DNA of 64,000 nt from Galdieria partita. Its lineage: Eukaryota; Rhodophyta; Bangiophyceae; Galdieriales; Galdieriaceae. The notes under the pieces were generated by a model. That model had not been told where the DNA came from and did no database searches. It worked only from the letters and a program-made list of their open reading frames with translations. The first letter of the stretch is position 1. Every line of letters begins with the position of its first letter. The stretch is taken from assembly GCA_025991245.1 (NCBI GenBank), contig BQMJ01000064.1, forward strand, positions 1 through 64,000, written 5' to 3'. Position numbers and translations under genes: made by a program. Shown in pieces: positions 23,333-31,587 of the stretch.

Positions 23333-24946
23333 ATGGATGACGAGTTGGAACAAATGTTTATGCACAATAAACCTTCATCTAGAAAGAGGAAAATACAGAA
23401 ACTGAAAAGCTGTCTTGTGCCTGGAGAACTTGGGGAGAACCCTACTCTTACCCCTAGGGTAATCAACGCGTACTTGAAAAAGAAGATACTGGAGAACGAC
23501 TTCAATTTGAATTCAGTTAAATTTACGTTATCAGTTCTTAGAGATTATTGGTTTAGAAAAACGGGTCAACGATTTCATCAATATGAATGCAACGATGCTT
23601 TCAACTTGGCTAAAAACAGACAAGCTGAATTGGAATTGAAAAAAAAAGAAAGTGATACTCAAGTTAATAAGAAGTTGGCTTACAGCTTGGAAGACATTCT
23701 AAAACTATCCGAACATCTAATAAGACATCCTTTTCATCGAAGCTGTTTGTTATTGAGATGTTTTACTTCATCAAGAATGAGTACCTTGCAACCTTTAACT
23801 TTTGCCGATTTCACATTCCAAGAAATTGAAGAACTGAATGGAACCAAAATACCGTGTATTGGTTTGGTTTCTGAATTCATCGAGAGCAATGCTTATGAAA
23901 GAAAGGGTGTAGTTTACTTTACTCGAAACAAGGATTATAGAATATGTCCTGTAACAGCATTGGCTATTGAATTAATTCGACGATTTTTCGAGATAGCTCC
24001 CGTGAGAGGAGCAAGAATTGTATCCATCAACTACAATACCCACAAGGATTTCTTAAACAGGAAACACAATGAACTAGAAATTGGGATAGGTAATATCCTT
24101 CATGCAGCTAGACGCTTTGCGGCAAATACTATGACTTCCTATGGAGTTCCTATAGATGAATCAAGGACACAAGGTTTATGGAAAGCTAATAGTGACGTAT
24201 TTTCATCTCACGATATCACAAAACCTCCTACCAAGGCCATCAAAGCTTTAGCTGGATTCAAACTCGATGAAGTATACAAAATTGAAAGAGATACTCTTGA
24301 ACCTTCAATGGAATTGAAAAGAAGACACTGTTTCAAATGGTTGAAGGACAACGATTTACTATTCAACTTCCTAGCCAAAAGTTTCCTTCAAGATGCTGTA
24401 CATTTTGAAAGCATACAAACACCAGAAATGAAAGATGATCCAGATTTCAAATCGTTTTCTCTAGCCTTACTCGAACAGCGTTCGACGGATCTAGAGACAG
24501 AAAGAAGGGAAGCTGTTGAAGTATTTATCGAAAGAGAAGTAGAGAGGAGATTAGAAGATATGATACATAGACGGAGATCCAAAAAAGTTAGAGATTCAAT
24601 TAATCGAACTTACAATCCCAATCTTGGAATATACATGGATCGTTCTTTGTCAAATGTAGAAAGTATTATTCGAGAATATTATATAGGAGTTCAAGATCAT
24701 CAATCTATACGGAATCTCAATGAAACTTTTGGGACTTCATGGAAAAAAACGAATAACAGAGAAGCCGCTTTGTATTCGTATCGAAAACCCATCTACGATT
24801 TCTTAGAAGAATTGCTCACTAAGAAACATCGTGGAAAAATTGGTTCTGCATTGAATGAAGCTATAGAACTAGTCCGTGGAGAAAACATAAGTTCATTTAG
24901 AGATAAATTACTGTCTGGTGAAATGAAAATAACGGCTAATTTCTAG
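23333..24946 (+). CDS. Crypton/Ndc10-like tyrosine recombinase with GCR1_C-like tail
   Basis: 537 aa from the ATG at 23333 (another ATG lies at 23321; the inner one matches the spacing of the other island starts). Residues ~25-115 form a helical SAM-like core-binding region. Box I arginine is in 'FTSSRMSTLQPL' (Arg ~148), the middle-strand lysine is in 'FTRNKDYRICPV', and HxxR is in 'LHAARRFAANTM' (His ~257, Arg ~260). A conserved Trp ~283 and the 'ALAGF' motif ~306-309 are typical of the Crypton/Ndc10 branch. Residues ~425-515 ('SIRNLNETFGTSWKK' then 'YSYRKPIYDFL') resemble the GCR1_C DNA-binding domain that accompanies fungal Crypton recombinases. The likely role is integration or excision of the island. 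Its last bases overlap a convergent small gene. Confidence 0.8.
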   Translation: MDDELEQMFMHNKPSSRKRKIQKLKSCLVPGELGENPTLTPRVINAYLKKKILENDFNLNSVKFTLSVLRDYWFRKTGQRFHQYECNDAFNLAKNRQAELELKKKESDTQVNKKLAYSLEDILKLSEHLIRHPFHRSCLLLRCFTSSRMSTLQPLTFADFTFQEIEELNGTKIPCIGLVSEFIESNAYERKGVVYFTRNKDYRICPVTALAIELIRRFFEIAPVRGARIVSINYNTHKDFLNRKHNELEIGIGNILHAARRFAANTMTSYGVPIDESRTQGLWKANSDVFSSHDITKPPTKAIKALAGFKLDEVYKIERDTLEPSMELKRRHCFKWLKDNDLLFNFLAKSFLQDAVHFESIQTPEMKDDPDFKSFSLALLEQRSTDLETERREAVEVFIEREVERRLEDMIHRRRSKKVRDSINRTYNPNLGIYMDRSLSNVESIIREYYIGVQDHQSIRNLNETFGTSWKKTNNREAALYSYRKPIYDFLEELLTKKHRGKIGSALNEAIELVRGENISSFRDKLLSGEMKITANF

Positions 24947-25127
24947 AAATTACAATTTGGTTAGCATGCAGTTTTCCACTAACTTTAATGTTTCCTTGAG
25001 CGTCAATTGTGACATTATTTGTTTGAAAAGATCCATCAGAATTAGACTGTAACAAGTAACTATTCGATCCGGAAATGGATCCAGTGAACAGCAGAGAAGG
25101 AGGAACATGCAAATTTCCTTGAACCAT
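24936..25127 (-). CDS. short fibre-like protein
   Basis: A 63-aa frame from an ATG at 25127, ending 11 bases inside the recombinase gene (convergent overlap). Its C-terminal half ('VTIDAQGNIKVSGKLHANQI') is a short beta-repeat pattern seen in tail-fibre or spike proteins of viruses and phages. The rest is Ser/Gly/Asn-rich. The function is inferred from pattern only. Confidence 0.45.
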   Translation of the reverse strand: MVQGNLHVPPSLLFTGSISGSNSYLLQSNSDGSFQTNNVTIDAQGNIKVSGKLHANQIVISRN

Positions 25128-25254
25128 TTGAAAGATCTGTTGGAATTCAAATCTAAATTTTCTATATCAGCGTTTTGAGACTGAATACGTGAAGTGGCAT
25201 TTACACCTCCTTTAATCGAGTAGTAACTTTTTTTTTATTATCAACCTCACATTG

Positions 25255-25283
25255 AACAAAATAAAATATAAAAAAATAATGAA
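25255..25283 (+). promoter_or_regulatory. A-rich leader motif of island genes
   Basis: An AAATAAAATA...AAAAAAATAATG stretch directly before an ATG, ahead of the long surface-like frames. A close match lies at 29904-29929, and looser A-runs precede other island starts (29350, 30181, 32930). It may be a shared late-type promoter or leader. Confidence 0.45.
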
Positions 25284-25364
25284 TGAGTTACGTTATCAAT
25301 GCTTCATTACAATCTTCCACCCTACAATCTATCGATGTAGACCTATCAACGCTGTTAAGCGTAC

Positions 25365-26828
25365 ATGTCATTGACAAGTGGAGGCATCTATGGAGAATTA
25401 CAATGTCTCTCCACTTTGTATCTATCAGGATATACAGCCTTCTCCATGCTGTCTTTCACATCTGACAGCGTCATATCGAATGGAAACATCGAAATACCTT
25501 TGAGTTCTGCAAACTATATTGCTCCTTTTTCTACTTCTTTTTGGTCAGGTACTTTATCACCTACACTCGATGCATCCTTCAATATCACTGTACCCATAGA
25601 TCAATATAGCGTCTTAGGTTGGGGAAGAAAATCGAGTACTGCTGTTCACTTCAAATCGTGGATATTTGAACCCGGTGAACAGCATGAATTTCGCATACAA
25701 TCGTCTAGACCCATGATAGAAATCTCTATCAGTTCTGGAACAGCTGTATCGTCGTATCCTATTCAGTACAAAATAGGAATAGATACTACTGATCTATCAG
25801 AATATCTATCATCTAACTTCGCTAATGTGCTGTTCACTTCGGCAGACGAGGAAGAAGTTATTCCTTCCTTTTTAGAATACTTTGATAGTCCTACCCTTTA
25901 TGTATGGCTGAACTTGTTGAATGGATTGACATCATCAGCCACGACCGTTATTTTGAATTTAACAGGAAAAGGAACCAACAACTTCGACGGCGTCACCTTA
26001 GGTTGTGCCCGATCAATTTTGGAAGGGTACGATAACAGCTCTCAAATATTTCCTCTCTATTGGAATCTTGTACAAGAAGATCTCCATCCCTCCAGTCTTA
26101 CTATATACCAAGTATCTGGAACCTTTTCTCCTAACTTTATTGGACTCATTTCAACAAACAGCATCTCGCAAGGATACCAAATGAATCATGCATCATATGA
26201 TGGCAATGCAAGTGTTCTATACGGTCCCAATCAAAATCCTTTGCCTTTAGGTGCTCCGCTATTGGCAGAGTATAGTTGGTTTTATGGAGGAGAAAGTGGA
26301 TCAGGTTTAGCTGATAATATGGGAATTTGCATACCAGCAGACGCTTCTGGAGGAGGAGGAGGAGGAAATCCTGAGGATAGCACTGGTTATTATACAGCGT
26401 ACGAATTCTATCCCACTGGAGTAGTAATGCTAATTTCTTACAACAGAAATTCTCTTTCAACTACATCTGCTTCGCTGTTCATGCCTACTACCGACTTTCA
26501 GTTGCGCTATTCACAAATTCAAATAGATCAAGCTGTTGGAATAACAGCTAGCATAACAGTTACCACTGATACAAGTAGCTCTCCATTCTCCATCGACAGC
26601 AATGCTGCCCCCACTTCTCTAACTACTCCTCTCATATATTCGGGAAGCTTAACTCTTCCTGCACAATCAGTCGATATAGGATCTTCATCAGGGGGAGCCA
26701 ATTCTGATCAATATCTGTATTGGGCTAGGATAAGATCATTGAATTCCTCCTCTTTAACGCACAATGTAAGTACAATATCTCTTCAAATTCCTTACATCAA
26801 TTTGTACTTGGATCAAGAAGTGTCTTGA
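25365..26828 (+). CDS. long beta-type Ser/Thr/Tyr-rich protein, possible virion surface protein (part 1)
   Basis: Open frame of 487 aa with almost no Lys-rich or helical stretches. It is strongly enriched in Ser, Thr, Tyr, Asn, Leu and Gly and very poor in Cys, as in secreted or capsid/spike beta proteins. A run of six Gly follows 'PADASG' near residue 327. No family is recognised. It is followed at once by a second frame of the same style. The true start and the relation of the two frames are uncertain, and this part of the island looks broken. Confidence 0.55.
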   Translation: MSLTSGGIYGELQCLSTLYLSGYTAFSMLSFTSDSVISNGNIEIPLSSANYIAPFSTSFWSGTLSPTLDASFNITVPIDQYSVLGWGRKSSTAVHFKSWIFEPGEQHEFRIQSSRPMIEISISSGTAVSSYPIQYKIGIDTTDLSEYLSSNFANVLFTSADEEEVIPSFLEYFDSPTLYVWLNLLNGLTSSATTVILNLTGKGTNNFDGVTLGCARSILEGYDNSSQIFPLYWNLVQEDLHPSSLTIYQVSGTFSPNFIGLISTNSISQGYQMNHASYDGNASVLYGPNQNPLPLGAPLLAEYSWFYGGESGSGLADNMGICIPADASGGGGGGNPEDSTGYYTAYEFYPTGVVMLISYNRNSLSTTSASLFMPTTDFQLRYSQIQIDQAVGITASITVTTDTSSSPFSIDSNAAPTSLTTPLIYSGSLTLPAQSVDIGSSSGGANSDQYLYWARIRSLNSSSLTHNVSTISLQIPYINLYLDQEVS

Positions 26829-28441
26829 CTTCGGTATCTGAATTCAGTTTTCCTCTTGGATTCTACTCCTACGACATATACTTAAATCAATCTTCCGATG
26901 TAAACTATTTAATATGGAACAGCTCCTCGTCCACCACCAGTACTTCAAATGTTCAAGTAGAAATTGACTATCCAGTTTCAGGAGTACAAACCAATGCCCA
27001 TTTCGTTTCACCCAATATGGAAAATCTATCCTCTTGGCAAGCATCGACAACTGGAAAGTGGTCTGTTAACTTACCCTTTGAATTGGGTCCCCAAAATGGA
27101 GAAATTGTCAAATTGAAATTTGAGCCTTCATCGGTAAGTAATGTTTTTGGATTTTCTGCAGGAATCAATCCCCTGCTTTCATCTACGGACACCTTTGACA
27201 GCGGTCCTTTCATATTTCCTTACTACGTTAGTAATACAACGTACTCGTCAAATTCATTTCCTTTCGGATCCATTCCCTTTTCTTCCTCCAACTACCAAAT
27301 AGACGCCGTTGGAAATCTCTCAAACAGCTCTATTTCTTCCATTTTACTCGCTGTTTCACTCATTACGGAAAACAATGAGAATCTATACGGATTTATTGCA
27401 GGAGACACATACAGCAACCACGTATCCATAAGTCAAGGACAAGTCTATTCAATTGTTAGTTCAGTATCCTATACCTCGTCTGATGAACCGATAACTATTA
27501 CTTCTTGCCCTTTATGGAGCGATGATGATTTGTACGTCGAAGTTGGAGACAACGAATACACATGGATTCGAGCTGTTAGATACAACAATGACCTCAAAAT
27601 CTTACAATTAGCCAACGAAATATATTGGAATAAGTTTATGATAGCGTTTTCCAGTACAATTGCTCAAGGTACTTATATGAAAGTACAACTTGATTCCAGT
27701 CAAATTATTGGACACGTTTCAGGAAAGCACGACTATTTGTTATTCAATTCGACTAAAAATGTTGTTGTTCCTATATACGTCACTGGAGAATTAGAATTTG
27801 AATTTGCAGCACCTTCAATCATTGATACAACAGGTTACTTCTATCTAACTACCTATCCAAATGAATTCGATAATATGTTAGTAGGGTCTCCTACTGGATA
27901 CGACAACAGGAACTTAGTACTTCCCTTCTATTACAATTGGATGACTGAAACCTACACAAACAATGCCACATATTCAGGAAGTTGTGAATTAGGAGAATAT
28001 GGAATGATGATCGGAACTACAAATGGTTCAGGAGTTTTTCAATCCAATGATCAATTCGATACATTTGGTGGAACCTTCTATGCTTATGCTTTGGTTACTT
28101 CAGGTCTGGGACAAAATGGTCAAGTAGGAGTTTTTGGTACTACATACAATGATCTTATTTCCTGTAATCATAATTACAATGTTCCAACGGATTACATAGT
28201 TTATGATTCTTACTATCAGTTCTATAGAGAAAACACAGATTATCAACTTAAAAGCCAGTCCACTTTCTATTTGGAAATAGGGAATGGTTTATGTCAACAA
28301 GGTCTCTCTCTTACCCAATTAGATGTATCTTGGACTTATGGTATTAGCTACAGTATAGATAATAACCCTTTCTCCACCGACCAAGGTCCAGTCTACATTG
28401 GATTTTCTGGTGCTGGATATTCCTATCAGTACGCTTATTAA
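26825..28441 (+). CDS. long beta-type Ser/Thr/Tyr-rich protein, possible virion surface protein (part 2)
   Basis: Open frame of 538 codons with the same composition as the preceding frame: aromatic and Ser/Asn-rich, many short alternating hydrophobic strands, ending in 'GFSGAGYSYQYAY'. There is no clear ATG at its left end, so its start is uncertain. Together with its neighbour it takes up about a quarter of the island, the share expected of structural proteins. That role is inferred from size, composition and position, not from a recognised fold. Confidence 0.55.
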   Translation: MTSVSEFSFPLGFYSYDIYLNQSSDVNYLIWNSSSSTTSTSNVQVEIDYPVSGVQTNAHFVSPNMENLSSWQASTTGKWSVNLPFELGPQNGEIVKLKFEPSSVSNVFGFSAGINPLLSSTDTFDSGPFIFPYYVSNTTYSSNSFPFGSIPFSSSNYQIDAVGNLSNSSISSILLAVSLITENNENLYGFIAGDTYSNHVSISQGQVYSIVSSVSYTSSDEPITITSCPLWSDDDLYVEVGDNEYTWIRAVRYNNDLKILQLANEIYWNKFMIAFSSTIAQGTYMKVQLDSSQIIGHVSGKHDYLLFNSTKNVVVPIYVTGELEFEFAAPSIIDTTGYFYLTTYPNEFDNMLVGSPTGYDNRNLVLPFYYNWMTETYTNNATYSGSCELGEYGMMIGTTNGSGVFQSNDQFDTFGGTFYAYALVTSGLGQNGQVGVFGTTYNDLISCNHNYNVPTDYIVYDSYYQFYRENTDYQLKSQSTFYLEIGNGLCQQGLSLTQLDVSWTYGISYSIDNNPFSTDQGPVYIGFSGAGYSYQYAY

Positions 28442-28518
28442 GTACCAAATAATCCATCTTTTTCAATTCTATATTGAAAAAGTTTTGTTTAAAAAGAAAA
28501 CACACAAAACTCCCCCAA

Positions 28519-28920
28519 ATGGCATTCTCACCTATCTGGTTATTTGAAGGCATCGCAATCATTCTAAGTGTAACAGCTGTTATTTATTCAATAGTGAATT
28601 CAATCAATCTGAAAAAACAGCCGTCTAAAATTGCTGCTCTTCAGGAATTGGTAGACTCCCTTTCTCCTCCAATTGCATTCCTATCTGTTGATTACAAAAG
28701 ATTACATGTTCAATCTAATCTAGCTGCAGATTTCAATGGGTTTCCTACAGGAACTTATTTGCTTTACTATTATGGTTCTTATTATTCAATGGCAAAGTTT
28801 GGTATAGTGAAATCCACTTCATCAGAAGAAGAAAAATTGGAATATCAGAATTTCAAAACTACCTTAGGAGAGTTTGGAATAAACTCACTCATTAGATTCA
28901 CTCCAAATCTTCTTTCATGA
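28519..28920 (+). CDS. small N-anchored membrane protein 1
   Basis: A 133-aa protein read from the ATG at 28519 after an A/C-rich leader. It has one strong membrane segment at about residues 4-26 ('WLFEGIAIILSVTAVIYSIV'), then a soluble region with 'LSPPIAFLSVDYKRL'. It is the first of three tandem genes of this layout (28519, 28959, ~29360), which suggests a duplicated family of virion or host-membrane proteins. No family is recognised. Confidence 0.6.
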   Translation: MAFSPIWLFEGIAIILSVTAVIYSIVNSINLKKQPSKIAALQELVDSLSPPIAFLSVDYKRLHVQSNLAADFNGFPTGTYLLYYYGSYYSMAKFGIVKSTSSEEEKLEYQNFKTTLGEFGINSLIRFTPNLLS

Positions 28921-28958
28921 GACATTTCGTCATACATATAATAAAGTAAACCATACCC

Positions 28959-29351
28959 ATGAAACCAGAAACTTACGCATCTGTAACTGTAACCCTAATA
29001 TGTTCGCTGTCTTTCATTCTAACAATTGTTTCATACAATGTCTCTAGAAAAAACAATGACAGTCTCCAAAATATATACAGCACTCTTTCCAATTATGAAT
29101 ATCCTGTAGTCTACACTAATTTATATGGAGGAATCAAAACAAACAATCCCAACAATTATTGCACTGTTTCTGGTGATGGAACAGATCTGATATGCATAGG
29201 AAAAAGAGAGAATCGTTGCTGCTATATTGGAGAAATCAGCAAAATTAAAGATACAACCACCGCCTATACAACCATTGCAAATACATTTAATAATACTATG
29301 ATTGTTAAACTAAATTCTAAACTAATGGAAAATGTGAAAAATGTGAATTAA
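28959..29351 (+). CDS. small N-anchored membrane protein 2
   Basis: 130 aa starting at ATG 28959, 38 nt after the previous stop. The membrane segment is at about residues 8-27 ('VTVTLICSLSFILTIVSYNV'). It is followed by an ectodomain-like part with four Cys in a short region ('NYCTVSGDGTDLICIG' and 'NRCCYIG') that could form disulphides. Same layout as its neighbours; function unknown. Confidence 0.6.
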   Translation: MKPETYASVTVTLICSLSFILTIVSYNVSRKNNDSLQNIYSTLSNYEYPVVYTNLYGGIKTNNPNNYCTVSGDGTDLICIGKRENRCCYIGEISKIKDTTTAYTTIANTFNNTMIVKLNSKLMENVKNVN

Positions 29352-29359
29352 AAGAAAAA

Positions 29360-29736
29360 ATGCTGTTTTCATTCAATTCGGTTTCTTCAATTGTCGTTTC
29401 ATTAGCTTCAATTGCTGTAATTGTTTGGAATTATTTTCTACACGAATCCTACCAATCTTATTCTTCAAAAATCAAATCTTATTCCGATCAGTATTAGATA
29501 ATAAAATAGTGGCTTTTCTGTTTCATCAGGGAGTAGTACAGACAACTGACACAGAATTTACTAATGGAGGTACCTATATTCCTGACGGAATATACCTTGT
29601 GTTCGAAACTGATACAGCCAACTATATATCTAACCAAACAGCCATTACCGTTGAATCCCAAAATTCCAGCAACATATTAACTGAATACTCAAATAAAAGC
29701 GACAAAAGCATAAGCGACGCAAGCATATTATGGTAA
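29360..29736 (+). pseudogene. small membrane protein 3, apparently broken
   Basis: Third gene-like segment of the same layout: a hydrophobic start region followed by a soluble Thr/Asn/Ser-rich part. It looks broken and is left as a fossil. The only long open frame (29425-29736) has no ATG at its left end. The A-rich leader before 29360 matches other island starts. Confidence 0.4.
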
Positions 29737-29903
29737 GACTATCAAAACAACCGCTCCGGAGTATTTCATAGGCGGAAAGGAGAGGGTGGTGTTGCGACCC
29801 ACTGGTGGAAAACAGCACAAAATGCGAATAAATCAAGAAATTAATCTAAAAAAGTAATTTTGAAAAACACTTTTTTTTCCAGACCATGTGTGTTGTATTT
29901 CTC

Positions 29904-29929
29904 CCAAATAAAATAAAAAAAAGATAATG
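29904..29929 (+). promoter_or_regulatory. A-rich leader motif, second copy
   Basis: AAATAAAATAAAAAAAAGATAATG, shown here in parts: AAATAAAATA then AAAAAAAGATAATG. It matches the motif at 25255-25283 nearly base for base and again ends in an ATG. The frame it opens is only 15 codons; a longer membrane-protein frame starts at 29989. Confidence 0.45.
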
Positions 29930-29988
29930 ACAGCTGTGCCTATTGAGGAAAAAGGAAAACAAAGATCCTACTGAAGAAATTGAATAAA

Positions 29989-30183
29989 ATGGAAGACGAG
30001 TACAATGAAATTGACAGCAGATTAGGAGAAATACAAAGGCAGTACTATTTTGATATTTTCTTCCAACTCGTCATTTTGATTATTGTTCTAACTTTACTTG
30101 TACTTGTTTTGAAGAATTTGAATATTTTTCCATTCAATATACTGGGAGAAACTAAAGATGGAAGAGACTCAGCAACAATATAA
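29989..30183 (+). CDS. single-pass membrane protein
   Basis: 64 aa from ATG 29989. The N-terminus is acidic and helical ('MEDEYNEIDSRLGEIQRQYY'), followed by a long Leu/Val/Ile membrane segment (~residues 24-43) and a short polar tail. It resembles small virion membrane proteins in layout only. It is 12 nt upstream of the next small frame. Confidence 0.5.
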   Translation: MEDEYNEIDSRLGEIQRQYYFDIFFQLVILIIVLTLLVLVLKNLNIFPFNILGETKDGRDSATI

Positions 30184-30195
30184 AAAAAAGAAAAA

Positions 30196-30426
30196 ATGAA
30201 AGAAACAAAAGAAAGTACAAACAATAATGCCAATAAGAAATTAAAGACACTGTTATTGAAACAGAAAGGAAACAAGGAGAACCTAAAAAGAAAGGTTAAT
30301 AGTATTGATTTTTCGCAGTGCACACTTGGTTTCATTCAGATGTTGAGTTTGATAGCATTATATTTCCTATTTACACTTCTTCTTCGCTCTCACAGCTCCA
30401 TTCTTCCTCTGACGTTTCTGTTGTAG
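30196..30426 (+). CDS. small Lys-rich protein with C-terminal hydrophobic segment
   Basis: 76 aa from ATG 30196 after an A-rich leader. Residues 1-35 are Lys/Asn-rich and basic; residues ~45-63 are hydrophobic. The last 56 nt overlap the 3' end of the E2 gene on the other strand. No family is recognised, and the coding status is moderate because of that overlap. Confidence 0.4.
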   Translation: MKETKESTNNNANKKLKTLLLKQKGNKENLKRKVNSIDFSQCTLGFIQMLSLIALYFLFTLLLRSHSSILPLTFLL

Positions 30427-30898
30427 CAGTAGTAGTGAAAGAAGGAGATACATTAGCTAACATAATTTCTCTTAGTTTTTCATTAGATAGTTTGGCTAAG
30501 TCAGAATTGGCCGGACTAGATTCGTTGGGTTCTTGCAACAGAAGAAAAATGTACTCGATTATATTTTTGAAGGTGTAAACTGAATTCCATTCATTATCCA
30601 GAATATTCATGCAAATTATATTAGAGCCTGGATAGACGTTCAAGTGAACAATAAAACTGTTAAATCTAACTTTAGGAGGATGATATGGATAGTCATTCAA
30701 GTTATAAATTTCGATAGTATGCCAAATATCTTCGTAGGGAGTGCATGTAGGACCCATAAAGGATACTTCAACTGTTCCATGTAATTGAAATGAATCAAAT
30801 GGATCTCCTACTAGCTTATACTCTACGAAAGATTTTTTGGTATCCATTAGAAGTTCTAAGATATCTCTATGAATTCTAGAACAGCTGTTATTGTTCAT
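30371..30898 (-). CDS. ubiquitin-conjugating enzyme E2-like protein, acidic tail
   Basis: 175 aa from the ATG at 30898 (the frame extends upstream only to a GTG). The UBC fold is recognisable: N-terminal helix 'RIHRDILELL', the 'YPYHPPKVRF' loop, then 'NVYPGSNIICMNIL' with the catalytic-position Cys ~96, Trp soon after, and 'LLLQEPNESSPANSDLA' as in cellular E2s. After the core there is a Ser/Thr then Glu-rich tail ending 'EEEWSCESEEEV', reminiscent of the acidic tail of Cdc34/UBE2R. Known E2s carry ubiquitin from E1 to E3-bound targets, and some large DNA viruses encode one. It is divergent, 41 nt apart, from the cyclin-like gene. Confidence 0.85.
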   Translation of the reverse strand: MNNNSCSRIHRDILELLMDTKKSFVEYKLVGDPFDSFQLHGTVEVSFMGPTCTPYEDIWHTIEIYNLNDYPYHPPKVRFNSFIVHLNVYPGSNIICMNILDNEWNSVYTFKNIIEYIFLLLQEPNESSPANSDLAKLSNEKLREIMLANVSPSFTTTATTETSEEEWSCESEEEV

Positions 30899-30939
30899 CT
30901 TTCTTTTCTTTTTTTGTAATCTTAGAATTTTACTCACAA

Positions 30940-31522
30940 ATGGAACTTCCTAAACATTGGAGACGAGTGCTAATTGAATGGATGATGGAACTATCTGAGG
31001 AATATGTTCTATGTCCAGAAACTCTGCACTTGTCAGTTCAGTTATTAGACACCTTTATATCGAAAATAGGTACTCCAAAGCCCGAAACATTACAGTTTAC
31101 AAGGTGTATGCTGTTTATCACTGGCTGTGAAATACATTGAATCAACCAGTATACCCCTTTCTTCGTTAGTGTATCACACGGATGGAGCATGTACTTTAGA
31201 ACAAGATATTTCAGAAGAAATATTCATTTGGAAGAAACTCGACTACCACATACCAAGTCAGAATGCATGGTCTCTATTGGAAGCTGTATGTAAAGATGGA
31301 GACGAAAAAATTATAGCTAGATGTTTTCTACACAATCTTCTATTTACCAAATCTTTTTTGAACTACAAGGACAGAGTTCTCCAAGCCATTCAGTTTTCCC
31401 CTAGAATTTTATCTGGAGGAGATATAATTGCAGCTAGGAAGTGGAATGAAAACAAGATCCTAAAAAGAAGAAATCCTGAAGCTTGCAATCTGGGATCTCA
31501 TCTAGATGAACCATCTAGATGA
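30940..31522 (+). pseudogene. cyclin-like region, broken
   Basis: The left part reads as the start of a cyclin box ('WRRVLIEWMMELSEEY' then 'ETLHLSVQLLDTFISK'), matching the R-x-x-L-x-x-W and L-L-D-x-F pattern of cyclin N-terminal boxes. The right part ('KYIESTSIPL', 'EEIFIWKKLDYHIPSQNAW') matches the second half of the box. It looks broken, about one break. Its right end runs into double-palindrome site 2. In cells, cyclins activate CDKs. Confidence 0.6.
31499..31521. promoter_or_regulatory. double-palindrome site 2
   Basis: CATCTAGATG twice, separated by AAC, which is the reverse complement of site 1. It is followed by AGAGCTCGAAGTCT and a TATAA-like box (~31537), as beside site 1, and lies 66 nt upstream of the ATG of the next gene. 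The two sites bracket 8.2 kb holding the recombinase, surface-like, membrane, E2 and cyclin-like genes. Confidence 0.7.
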
Positions 31523-31587
31523 GAGCTCGAAGTCTTTATAAGCCTTGGGGGAAAGGGGGATTTGGGGAGAATCACTGAGAGGGGAAA

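Noticed and set aside
23278-23505. 75-codon minus-strand frame over the recombinase start
   Set aside because: Shadow of the recombinase gene, Ser/Phe/Pro-rich as expected of an antisense frame.
23238-31521. The CATCTAGATG copies as a CRISPR or tandem array
   Set aside because: Only two loci with two short palindromes each, no spacer series, and a position tied to start codons.
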